A stretch of DNA of 64,000 nt, taken from the NCBI RefSeq assembly GCF_010731735.1, contig NZ_AP022588.1:3968001-4032000 (forward strand), written 5' to 3'. The DNA is from Mycolicibacterium sediminis. GTDB taxonomy: Bacteria; Actinomycetota; Actinomycetes; Mycobacteriales; Mycobacteriaceae. The position numbers were made by a program, and so were the translations under genes. The notes beneath the pieces are model-generated. The model was not told the origin of the DNA, did no database searches, and saw only the letters and a list, made by a program, of their open reading frames with translations. This document shows, one piece after another, positions 37,501-44,646 of the stretch (positions are counted from its first letter, which is position 1; each line of letters starts with the position of its first letter).

Positions 37501-38122
37501 GCTCGCCCTCGAGCGGGAGATGTTGGGGCTCTACGTCTCCGGCCACCCGCTGAACGGCGTGGCGCACCTCCTCGCCACCCAGGTGGACACCCAGATCCCG
37601 GCGATCCTCGACGGTGACGTCGCCGCCGACACCCAGGTGCGGGTCGGTGGCATCCTGGCGTCGGTCAACCGGCGGGTGAACAAGAACGGACTGCCCTGGG
37701 CGTCGGCACAGCTCGAGGATCTCACCGGTGGCATCGAGGTGATGTTCTTCCCGCAGACGTACGCCACGTTCGGAGCCGACATCGCCGACGACGCCGTCGT
37801 GATCATCGGCGCCAAGGTCAACGCCCGCGACGACCGGCTGTCCCTGATCGTCAACGATCTGGTGGTGCCGGACTTCTCCAGCGCCCAGGCCAACCGTCCG
37901 CTGGCCGTGAGCCTGCCGACGCGGCAGTGCACCCTCGAGAAGGTGACGGCGCTCAAGCAGGTGCTCGCGAACCACCCCGGGACGTCTCAGGTGCATCTGC
38001 GGCTGATCAGCGGCGAGCGCATCACCACCCTCGAGTTGGATCAGGGTCTGCGCGTCACGCCGTCGTCGGCTCTGATGGGCGACCTGAAGGCCCTACTCGG
38101 GCCGGGGTGTCTCGGCAGCTGA
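34592..38122 (+). CDS. dnaE1: Replicative DNA polymerase III alpha subunit
   Basis: 1176 residues from ATG 34592. The N-terminal PHP domain keeps its metal ligands (HLHNHTEYS, TDHGNM, NDCHYV), which in M. tuberculosis DnaE1 supplies proofreading. The palm has PDIDIDFDD with Asp418 and Asp420, and MDFLGLRNLT supplies the third Asp. QFDLF (~residue 940) is the beta-clamp-binding motif. A helix-hairpin-helix region and an OB-fold domain follow. This is the essential replicative polymerase, equal to Rv1547. Confidence 0.98.
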   Translation: MSGSFVHLHNHTEYSMLDGAAKVKHMFAEAKRLEMPALGMTDHGNMFGASEFYNAARDADVKPIIGVEAYIAPASRFETKRVQWGDPSQKSDDVSGSGAYTHMTMVAENATGLRNLFKLSSLASFEGQLGKWSRMDAEIIAEYSAGIIATTGCPSGEVQTRLRLGQQREALEAAAKWRDIFGAENFFLELMDHGIEIERRVREGLLEIGRQLDIPPLATNDCHYVTKEASRNHEALLCVQTGKTLSDPARFKFDGDGYYIKPASEMRALWDAEVPGACDSTLLIAERVQSYADVWAPKDRMPVFPVPEGHDQGSWLRHEVAEGLKRRFPAGVPEEYTVRADYEINVICDKGFPAYFLIVADLINYARSVDIRVGPGRGSAAGSLVAYSMGITNIDPIPHGLLFERFLNPERPSAPDIDIDFDDRRRGEMLRYAANKWGSDRVAQVITFGTIKTKAALKDSARVNYGQPGFAIADRITKALPPPIMAKDIPLSGITDPTHERYKEAAEVRSLIDTDSDVRTIYETARGLEGLVRNAGVHACAVIMSSEPLIEAIPLWRRAQDGAVITGWDYPSCEAIGLLKMDFLGLRNLTIIGDCIENIKANRGIDLDLESLSLDDPAAYELLSRGDTLGVFQLDGGPMRDLLRRMQPTEFNDIVAVLALYRPGPMGMNAHNDYADRKNDRQAIKPIHPELEEPLKEILSETYGLIVYQEQIMLIAQKVASYSMGKADALRKAMGKKKLEVLEAEYQGFKEGMTANGFSEKAVKALWDTILPFAGYAFNKSHAAGYGLVSYWTAYLKANFPAEYMAGLLTSVGDDKDKAAVYLADCRRLGITVLPPDVNESVLNFASVGTDIRFGLGAVRNVGTNVVASLISTRAEKGKYTDFSDYLNKIHVTACNKKVTESLIKAGAFDSLDHSRKGLFLIHTDAVDSVLGTKKAEAMGQFDLFGGADTATDSVFTIKVPEDEWEDKHKLALEREMLGLYVSGHPLNGVAHLLATQVDTQIPAILDGDVAADTQVRVGGILASVNRRVNKNGLPWASAQLEDLTGGIEVMFFPQTYATFGADIADDAVVIIGAKVNARDDRLSLIVNDLVVPDFSSAQANRPLAVSLPTRQCTLEKVTALKQVLANHPGTSQVHLRLISGERITTLELDQGLRVTPSSALMGDLKALLGPGCLGS

Positions 38123-38126
38123 CGCG

Positions 38127-38498
38127 ATGACCGGTGCACGGGAGGGTTCGCGACACGTCGGCGTGTGGATCGCCGCCGCGGCGGACGCGGTCTACGCCTT
38201 CGCCTCGGACCAGCGAAACCTCGAGCGGTGGGCAGCGGGGCTGGCCGATCCCGCACTGGCCGACGTGGACGTCCGGTTCGCCCCCGTCAACGACTTCGGC
38301 GTCCTCGACCACGTCGTGACGATGCCGACGGGGGAGGAGGTCTACAACCCGATGCGGGTGATACCGGCGGGCGACGAGCGCTGCGAGGTCGTGTTCACGC
38401 TGCGGCGACGACCCGAGATGAGCGACGAGGACTTCGAGGCGGATGCCCGTGCGGTGCGGGCCGACCTCGAGACGTTGCGCGGCCTGGCCGAGGGCTAG
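38127..38498 (+). CDS. SRPBCC-fold small protein
   Basis: 123 residues from ATG 38127, 4 bases after dnaE1. VGVWIAAAADAVYAFASDQRNLERWAAGL is the start of the START/Bet v 1-like (polyketide cyclase/dehydrase) fold, and CEVVFTLRRRPEMSDEDFEADARAVRADLETLR is its C-terminal strand and helix. Such proteins bind hydrophobic ligands; the ligand here is unknown. It overlaps the convergent membrane gene by 4 bases. Confidence 0.78.
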   Translation: MTGAREGSRHVGVWIAAAADAVYAFASDQRNLERWAAGLADPALADVDVRFAPVNDFGVLDHVVTMPTGEEVYNPMRVIPAGDERCEVVFTLRRRPEMSDEDFEADARAVRADLETLRGLAEG

Positions 38499-38707
38499 CG
38501 GCTCGCGGAGGAGTGGAACAGGCCGAGGCCGAGCCACGTCACGGTCGCCACGGCGGACGCGGCGACGACAGCCGATGCGACGGTGAGGGTGGCGAGGCCG
38601 ACCACGACGAACACCAGCATGCCGACGGCCAGCGCCACCAGCTTGTACACCGGCCACGGGACGCCCGCGATGAGCACCCGGCCCGGTGTGTTCGTTGGTG
38701 CGGTCAT
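38495..38707 (-). CDS. Small two-helix membrane protein
   Basis: 70 residues from ATG 38707. Two hydrophobic helices are visible (VYKLVALAVGMLVFVVVGLAT and LTVASAVVAASAVATVTWLGL). No family is recognised. Its codon usage and clear start make it a credible gene. It is divergent from ilvA across 101 bases that include a GTTTCGG/CCGAAAC hairpin (38734-38751). Confidence 0.65.
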   Translation of the reverse strand: MTAPTNTPGRVLIAGVPWPVYKLVALAVGMLVFVVVGLATLTVASAVVAASAVATVTWLGLGLFHSSASR

Positions 38708-38808
38708 GTGTTCCACAGTAGCTCGTAACCGAAGTTTCGGCCAGCCGAAACGCGGGATCCGGTCCGCACGGTTTCCGGGCCGGGCGCCTGCGGTGGCACC
38801 ATTGAGCG

Positions 38809-40101
38809 GTGTCCGCTGAGCTGAGCCAGGAACCCCGACGACTGCCGCTGAACGCACCCCTGTCCGCGGCCGACATCGATGCGGCCGCCGAGCGGATCTC
38901 CGACGTCGTCGCGAAGACCCCGCTGCAGTTCAGCGACCGTCTCTCCACCCTGACCGGAGCGCGCGTCTACCTCAAGCGCGAGGACCTCCAGGCGGTCCGC
39001 TCGTACAAGCTGCGCGGCGCCTACAACCTGCTGATGCAGCTGAGCCCGGAGGAACTCGCCGCGGGCGTGGTGTGCTCGTCGGCCGGCAACCACGCGCAGG
39101 GCTTCGCGCTGGCCTGCCGCTCGATGGGCGTTCGTGGCCGGGTGTACGTGCCCGCCAAGACCCCGAAGCAGAAGCGCGACCGCATCCGCTACCACGGCGG
39201 AGACTTCATCGAACTGATCGTCGGTGGCAACACCTACGACGTCGCCGCGGCGGCCGCGCTCGACGACGTCGCCCGCACCGGCGCGACGCTGGTGCCCCCG
39301 TACGACGATCTGCGCACCATGGCCGGGCAGGGCACGATCGCCGTCGAGATCCTCGAGCAGCTCGGCCAGGAGCCCGATCTGGTCGTGGTCCCCGTCGGTG
39401 GCGGCGGCTGCTTCAGCGGCGTGACCACCTACCTTGCGGAGCGGACGGCGACCACGGCGGTCCTCGGCGTGGAACCGGCCGGCGCCGCCGCGATGGTCGC
39501 CGCGCTGGCCAAGGGCGAGCCGGTGACACTCGAGCACGTCGACCAGTTCGTCGACGGCGCGGCGGTCGCGCGGGCCGGGGCCCTCCCGTTCGCGGCACTC
39601 ACCGCAGCAGGCGACATGGTGTCGGTGACCACCGTCGACGAGGGCGCCGTGTGTACCGCGATGCTCGACCTGTACCAGAACGAGGGCATCATCGCCGAGC
39701 CCGCGGGAGCCCTGTCGGTCGCCGCGCTGATGGAGGCCGACGTCGCGCCGGACTCGGTCGTGGTCTGCCTGGTCTCGGGGGGGAACAACGACGTGTCGCG
39801 CTACGGCGAGGTGCTGGAGCGCTCGCTGGTGCACCTCGGTCTCAAGCACTACTTCCTGGTCGACTTCCCTCAGGAGCCAGGCGCACTGCGGCGCTTCCTC
39901 GACGAGGTGCTCGGGCCGAACGACGACGTCACGCTCTTCGAGTACGTCAAGCGCAACAACCGCGAGACCGGTGAGGCGCTGGTCGGCATCCAGCTGGGCT
40001 CGGCGGCCGACCTCGAGGGACTGCTGGCGAGGATGAAGACCTCGGATTGCCAGGTCGAACTCCTCGAACCCGGGTCGCCGACCTACCGCTACCTGACCTG
40101 A
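38809..40101 (+). CDS. ilvA: Threonine dehydratase (biosynthetic)
   Basis: 430 residues from GTG 38809. PLP-binding Lys67 sits in SYKLRGAYN; SSAGNHAQG and the glycine loop VPVGGGGC hold the cofactor phosphate. The C-terminal ~100 residues (HYFLVDFPQEPGALRRFLDEV) form one ACT-like domain for isoleucine feedback, the shorter architecture typical of actinobacteria. It deaminates threonine to 2-oxobutanoate for isoleucine. Position equals Rv1559. Confidence 0.96.
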   Translation: MSAELSQEPRRLPLNAPLSAADIDAAAERISDVVAKTPLQFSDRLSTLTGARVYLKREDLQAVRSYKLRGAYNLLMQLSPEELAAGVVCSSAGNHAQGFALACRSMGVRGRVYVPAKTPKQKRDRIRYHGGDFIELIVGGNTYDVAAAAALDDVARTGATLVPPYDDLRTMAGQGTIAVEILEQLGQEPDLVVVPVGGGGCFSGVTTYLAERTATTAVLGVEPAGAAAMVAALAKGEPVTLEHVDQFVDGAAVARAGALPFAALTAAGDMVSVTTVDEGAVCTAMLDLYQNEGIIAEPAGALSVAALMEADVAPDSVVVCLVSGGNNDVSRYGEVLERSLVHLGLKHYFLVDFPQEPGALRRFLDEVLGPNDDVTLFEYVKRNNRETGEALVGIQLGSAADLEGLLARMKTSDCQVELLEPGSPTYRYLT

Positions 40102-40106
40102 CCGTC

Positions 40107-40541
40107 CTAGGCGGCGGCCGACCCGGGCAAGACGGGCACGACGTCGCCGCCGCGGGCCTGGAAGACCGGCTCGATCGGCACCCCGTGCTCGGCGGCACCG
40201 GCGACGAGCGCGTCCACCCAGGCGCGGTCCGCGCGCGACACCCCGCCGGTCCCCGGCCGCGTCAGCAGGAAGGCCACCGAGCTGCCCTCGCCGATGCCGG
40301 CCACCAGGACGGCGAGCGAGACCATCAGGTCGTCGACGAGCGTCGCCGGTCGTATGCCGTGGATGGGGACCTCGCTGAGCACCGTGATCAGTCGGCGGTC
40401 GACGCCGACGAATGCGAACCGCAGCAGATGCTCGTCGGACGTCGAGGCCCCGACCAGTGCCCGCCACCGCTGCCTCAGGTCGGCGGGGCTGGCGATGGGG
40501 TCGGTCGCGGTGTGGGCGGGCGGGATCGGAAGGATGCTCAT
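40107..40541 (-). CDS. Conserved hypothetical protein, 144 residues
   Basis: ATG 40541, 144 residues (MSILPIPPAHTATDP...). It has a mixed alpha/beta pattern with HLLRFAFVGVDRRLITVLSEVP and SVAFLLTRPGTGGVSRADRAWVDALV, and a hydrophobic central helix. I recognise no family. It converges on ilvA with a 5-base gap and lies downstream of treZ on the same strand, separated by a large hairpin, so it probably has its own promoter. Confidence 0.6.
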   Translation of the reverse strand: MSILPIPPAHTATDPIASPADLRQRWRALVGASTSDEHLLRFAFVGVDRRLITVLSEVPIHGIRPATLVDDLMVSLAVLVAGIGEGSSVAFLLTRPGTGGVSRADRAWVDALVAGAAEHGVPIEPVFQARGGDVVPVLPGSAAA

Positions 40542-40572
40542 GACCGAATGGTCGGCGCAGTCGGCGTCCGAC

Positions 40573-40617
40573 TCAACCGCCCATCCACAGACCGGTGCCC
40601 TGTGGATGGCCGGTTGA
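40573..40617 (-). terminator. Large hairpin after treZ
   Basis: Arms of about 18 bp with one mismatch (TCAACCGCCCATCCACAG at 40573-40590 against CTGTGGATGGCCGGTTGA at 40600-40617) and a 9-base loop. It begins 5 bases past the treZ stop on the minus strand, so it should end the treXYZ transcript. No T tract follows. Confidence 0.6.
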
Positions 40618-40621
40618 CCAG

Positions 40622-42355
40622 CTAGGCCGTCGCGGTCCGCAGCACGGCGAACGAGTGGCCGGGGATCGTCGTGGTCTGGCCGACGTCGGGTTCGTCCCAG
40701 GCGCACACCACCTCGCCGGTGACGGGCACCGCGGCAGGGGACTCGCCGAGGTTGCACGCGATGGCGAGGCTGCCGCGCCGCAGCACGATCCAGCGGGCGT
40801 CCTCGTCGAAGTCCACGCCGAGGTCGTCGAGCCAGTGGTCGGCCATGTCGGGTTCGTCGCGCCGCAGCGCGATGAGCCGACGGTAGGTGTCGAGCAACCG
40901 GCCGTGGTCGGCCTCGCGGACCTCGTCCCACTTGAGCTTCGAGTTCTGGAACGTCTGCGGGTCCTGCGGGTCCGGGATCTCGTCGGCGTCCCAGCCGTGC
41001 GCGGCGAACTCGGCCTTGCGGCCCTCCGCGGTCGCGCGGGCCAACTCTGGTTCGGGGTGGCTGCTGAAGAACTGGAACGGGCTCGACGAACCCCACTCCT
41101 CACCCATGAACAGCATTGCGGTGTACGGCGATCCGAGGACCAGGGCCGCCTTGACCGCCTGCTGACCGGGGGTCAGGTTCTGCGAGGGCCGGTCACCGGT
41201 CGCGCGGTTGCCGACCTGATCGTGGGTCGTCGTGTACGCGAGCAGTCGGGTGGCGGGAATGGTCGTGGTGTCCAGCGGCCTGCCGTGCCGGCGGTGCCGG
41301 AACGACGAGTACGTGCCGGCGTGGAAGTACCCGTTCTTCAGTGTCTGCGCGAGCGTCGCCAGCGAGCCGAAATCGCCGTAGTAGCCCTGCCGCTCACCGG
41401 AGACGGCGGTGTGGATGGCGTGGTGGATGTCGTCGTCCCACTGCGCCGTCATGCCGTAGCCGCCGCGGTCTCGCGGGGTGATGAGCCGCGGATCGTTCTT
41501 GTCGCTCTCGGCGATCAGCGACAGCGGACGGCCCAGTTCGGTTGCCAGCGAATCGGTCTCGGTCGCCAGCTCCTCGAGGATGTGGACGGCCGTGGTGTCC
41601 ACCAGCGCGTGCACGGCGTCCAGCCGCAGGCCGTCGGCGTGAAAGTCGCGCATCCAGCGCAGCGCGCAGTCGATGATGTAGCGACGGACCTCGTCGGAGT
41701 CGTCGTCGGCGATGTTGATGCCCTCGCCCCACGGGTTGCTGGCGCTCGAGAGGTAGGGCCCGAACATCGGCAGGTAGTTGCCGGACGGCCCGAGGTGGTT
41801 GAACACGGCGTCGATCAGCACGCCGAGACCCTTGCGGTGGCAGGCGTCGACGAACCGCACCAGGGCGTCGGGGCCGCCGTACTGCTCGTGAACGGCATAC
41901 CAGAGCACGCCGTCGTAGCCCCAGCCGTGTGTGCCGCCGAAGGCGTTGACCGGCATGAGTTCCACGACGCCCACGCCGAGGTCGAGCAGGTGGTCGAGGC
42001 GCTCGACGGCGGCGTCGAGGGTGCCCTCGGGCGTGAACGTGCCGATGTGGAGTTCGTAGACGACCTCGCCCTCGATGGAGCGGCCCACCCAGTCCTGGTC
42101 GCTCCACGTGGCCTGGGCCGCGTCCCATAGCGCCGAGCGTTCGTGGACGCCGTCGGGCTGGCGCGCCGAGCGTGGGTCGGGCAGCACCTTCGGGTCGTCG
42201 TCGAGCAGGAACCCGTAGCGCGCATCGGGTTCGGCGTCGACGGTGGTCCGCCACCAGCCGTCGTCGGAGCGGGTCATGTCGTGGACGGTGCCGTCGAGGT
42301 CCAGTCGGACCAGCTCGGGCCGGGGGGCCCAGACGGCGAATTCGTGGTCGGTCAC
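40622..42355 (-). CDS. treZ: Malto-oligosyltrehalose trehalohydrolase
   Basis: 577 residues from GTG 42355. An N-terminal beta-sandwich (FAVWAPRPELVRLDLDG) precedes the GH13 barrel with GLRLDAVHAL (nucleophile Asp), LIAESD (acid Glu) and TTHDQVGNRA. It cuts the terminal trehalosyl unit made by TreY, releasing trehalose in the cytosol. Its start overlaps the treY stop (GTGA). Last gene of the leftward operon; equals Rv1562c. Confidence 0.96.
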   Translation of the reverse strand: MTDHEFAVWAPRPELVRLDLDGTVHDMTRSDDGWWRTTVDAEPDARYGFLLDDDPKVLPDPRSARQPDGVHERSALWDAAQATWSDQDWVGRSIEGEVVYELHIGTFTPEGTLDAAVERLDHLLDLGVGVVELMPVNAFGGTHGWGYDGVLWYAVHEQYGGPDALVRFVDACHRKGLGVLIDAVFNHLGPSGNYLPMFGPYLSSASNPWGEGINIADDDSDEVRRYIIDCALRWMRDFHADGLRLDAVHALVDTTAVHILEELATETDSLATELGRPLSLIAESDKNDPRLITPRDRGGYGMTAQWDDDIHHAIHTAVSGERQGYYGDFGSLATLAQTLKNGYFHAGTYSSFRHRRHGRPLDTTTIPATRLLAYTTTHDQVGNRATGDRPSQNLTPGQQAVKAALVLGSPYTAMLFMGEEWGSSSPFQFFSSHPEPELARATAEGRKAEFAAHGWDADEIPDPQDPQTFQNSKLKWDEVREADHGRLLDTYRRLIALRRDEPDMADHWLDDLGVDFDEDARWIVLRRGSLAIACNLGESPAAVPVTGEVVCAWDEPDVGQTTTIPGHSFAVLRTATA

Positions 42356-44640
42356 GCGTCCTTCTCCAGTAGTGCGACGGGCAGTTCGGCGAACAGGTCG
42401 GCGGCGGCCACCCGCCCGCGAAGGCTGCGGCCGGTGAGCCGCTCGGTCCAGGTCCCCTCGGGCAGGTCGATGGTCGCGTCGCCCCAGCCGGGTTCGGCCA
42501 GCCGTGCGGTCCAGCGGCTCGCCGCGACCAGCACGTCGGCGCCGCGCTGGAACGCCACGACGTGCTCGCGTGCGGTACCCGCGGCGGGGATCGGACGGTA
42601 GCCGGCCGAGGTGAAGACCTCGGGACGCTCACGGCGCAGGTGCAGTGCCGCGGTGGTGACGCGCAGCTTGTTGTGGTCGCGGGTGTTCAGCGCCTGCCGG
42701 TGCATCGCGTAGTCGACCGGCCTGCGGTTGTCGGGGTCGACGAGGCTGTCCTCCCACAGTTCGGTGCCCTGGTACACGTCGGGGACGCCGGGGGCGGTGA
42801 GGTGGATCAGCTTCTGGCCCAGGGCATCACTGCGGCCGTAGGGATCGAGGCGGCCCACCAGCGAGGTCAGCTCCGTGGCGACCGGCCCGTCGAGGATCGC
42901 GTCGAGCCACGCGTGCACGCCGTCCTCGAAGTCGGCGTCCGGATCGTTCCAGGTGGTGTGGGTGGCGGCCTCCCGGATGGCCTTCTCGGTGTAGGCGTGC
43001 AGCCGCTCCCGCAGCTCCTGGGTGACGTGGCCGGTGATGGGCCAGACGCCGAAGACGTTCTGCAGCAGGAACAGTGCGGTGCCGGTGTCCGGTGGCGGCG
43101 TGGCGGCCAGCCACCCCCCGACCAGTTCGCTCCACAGCGACGGCACCTGTGACAGGACGCCTATGCGGGCCCGGACGTCCTCGCCACGCTTGGTGTCGTG
43201 GGTGGTGAGCGTCGTCATGGCGGCGGGCCACGACCGGGCGCGGACCGCGGTGCGGTCGTGGAACTCGGCCTTGCCGACGCCGAACCACTCCGGTTCGCCG
43301 CCCACCTCGTTGAGCGACACCAGCCGGGCGTCACGGTAGAACAGGCAGTCCTCCATGGACTTGGCCGTGGCCGCGCCGCACAGCTGCTGAAGGCGGGTCG
43401 ACACCTCCGGGCTGGTCTCCGCGGCGGTGATCACGATCGACAGCGCCTCGGCGAGTTCGGGTGCGGTGCCGATGCTCTCGGCCGCCGCGACCGAGAGGAC
43501 GGTCGACAGCGGCGTGTAGTCCGACCGGTACACGCCCACGTGGCTCAGCAGCTCGGCCACCGCTGCGGGGACCCGGGGGTGGTCCTCGCCCGTGGCGGCG
43601 ACGATGGCGCGGGTCAGGCGGGCCAGCTCGCTGCTCAACGTGTCGGTGACGGCCTTGACCTTCAGCGCGCGGGCCATGCCGGGCATTTCGGAGTGCGCGA
43701 CGTCGGCGGTGTCGACCAGCTCGGTCAGGGCGTCGCGCCCCGTCGGGTCGATGAAGAGTCCACCGATCTCGCGCAGCGCGTCGTAGCCGGTGGTGCCCTG
43801 AACGGGAAGCGTCGGGTCCAGCGGCTCGGTGACCGCGAGGATCTTCTCGATGACGATCCACGCGTCGGGGCCGGTCAGCTCGCGCAGCCACCGAAGGTAC
43901 AGCGTCGGGTCGGACAGGCCGTCCGGGTGGTCGATGCGGATGCCGTCGACTATGCCCTCGTCGAACCAGCGCTTGACTTCGACGTGCGTGGCGTCGAACA
44001 CCGCGCGGTCCTCCTGGCGCAGACCCGCCAGCGAGGTGATCGAGAAGAACCTGCGGTACCCGCAGACGTTGTGCTTCCAGCCGATCAGCCGGTAGTGCTG
44101 CCGGTCGTAGACCTCGGCCGCGGTGCCCGTACCGGTGCCCGGTGCGATGGGCCACGTCCGGTCGCCGAGGCGCAGCACGTCGCCGTCCACCTCGAGGCCG
44201 GCGAGGTCGTCGTCGGAACCGAGCACGGGCAGCACGATCCGGCCGTCCGGGTCGAGGGTCCAGTCGATGTCGAAGAAGGATGCGTACGCCGACTCGCGGC
44301 CGTGCGTCAGCAGGTCCCACCACCAGGCGTTCTGGGTGGGGTCGTCCACGCCGACGTGGTTGGGCACGATGTCGACGATGACGCCCATGCCGCGTTCGTG
44401 GGCGGCCGCCGACAGTCGCGAGAGCCCTTCGGGCCCACCGAGTTCGGCGGACACCGTGGTGGGGTCGGTGACGTCGTAGCCGTGGGTCGAGCCCGCCGCC
44501 GCGGTCAGGATGGGGGAGAGGTAGACGTGGCTGACGCCGAGGTCGTCGAGGTAGTCGATCAGGTCGACGGCGTCGGCGAAGGTGAACTGGTCACCCCGCA
44601 TCTGCAGGCGGTAGGTGGAGAGGATGGGTCGGGATGACAT
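42352..44640 (-). CDS. treY: Malto-oligosyltrehalose synthase
   Basis: 762 residues from ATG 44640. A GH13 enzyme with STYRLQM at the start, VDIVPNHVGVD, GIRIDHPDGLSDP (catalytic Asp), VIEKILA (Glu) and LTTHDTKRGEDVRAR. It turns the reducing-end alpha-1,4 bond of maltodextrins into the alpha,alpha-1,1 bond of trehalose. It follows treX by 6 bases and is coupled to treZ, so the operon runs debranching, isomerisation, hydrolysis. Confidence 0.97.
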   Translation of the reverse strand: MSSRPILSTYRLQMRGDQFTFADAVDLIDYLDDLGVSHVYLSPILTAAAGSTHGYDVTDPTTVSAELGGPEGLSRLSAAAHERGMGVIVDIVPNHVGVDDPTQNAWWWDLLTHGRESAYASFFDIDWTLDPDGRIVLPVLGSDDDLAGLEVDGDVLRLGDRTWPIAPGTGTGTAAEVYDRQHYRLIGWKHNVCGYRRFFSITSLAGLRQEDRAVFDATHVEVKRWFDEGIVDGIRIDHPDGLSDPTLYLRWLRELTGPDAWIVIEKILAVTEPLDPTLPVQGTTGYDALREIGGLFIDPTGRDALTELVDTADVAHSEMPGMARALKVKAVTDTLSSELARLTRAIVAATGEDHPRVPAAVAELLSHVGVYRSDYTPLSTVLSVAAAESIGTAPELAEALSIVITAAETSPEVSTRLQQLCGAATAKSMEDCLFYRDARLVSLNEVGGEPEWFGVGKAEFHDRTAVRARSWPAAMTTLTTHDTKRGEDVRARIGVLSQVPSLWSELVGGWLAATPPPDTGTALFLLQNVFGVWPITGHVTQELRERLHAYTEKAIREAATHTTWNDPDADFEDGVHAWLDAILDGPVATELTSLVGRLDPYGRSDALGQKLIHLTAPGVPDVYQGTELWEDSLVDPDNRRPVDYAMHRQALNTRDHNKLRVTTAALHLRRERPEVFTSAGYRPIPAAGTAREHVVAFQRGADVLVAASRWTARLAEPGWGDATIDLPEGTWTERLTGRSLRGRVAAADLFAELPVALLEKDA

Positions 44641-44646
44641 GTTCTG

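Noticed and set aside
34502..37996. 1164-codon minus-strand frame opposite dnaE1
   Set aside because: Same GC-driven shadow; DnaE1 motifs on the plus strand are unambiguous.
38734..38751. GTTTCGG-CCAG-CCGAAAC hairpin between the small membrane gene and ilvA as an operator or attenuator
   Set aside because: A 7-bp stem in a GC-rich divergent gap is weak evidence. There is no leader peptide rich in branched-chain codons and no T tract.
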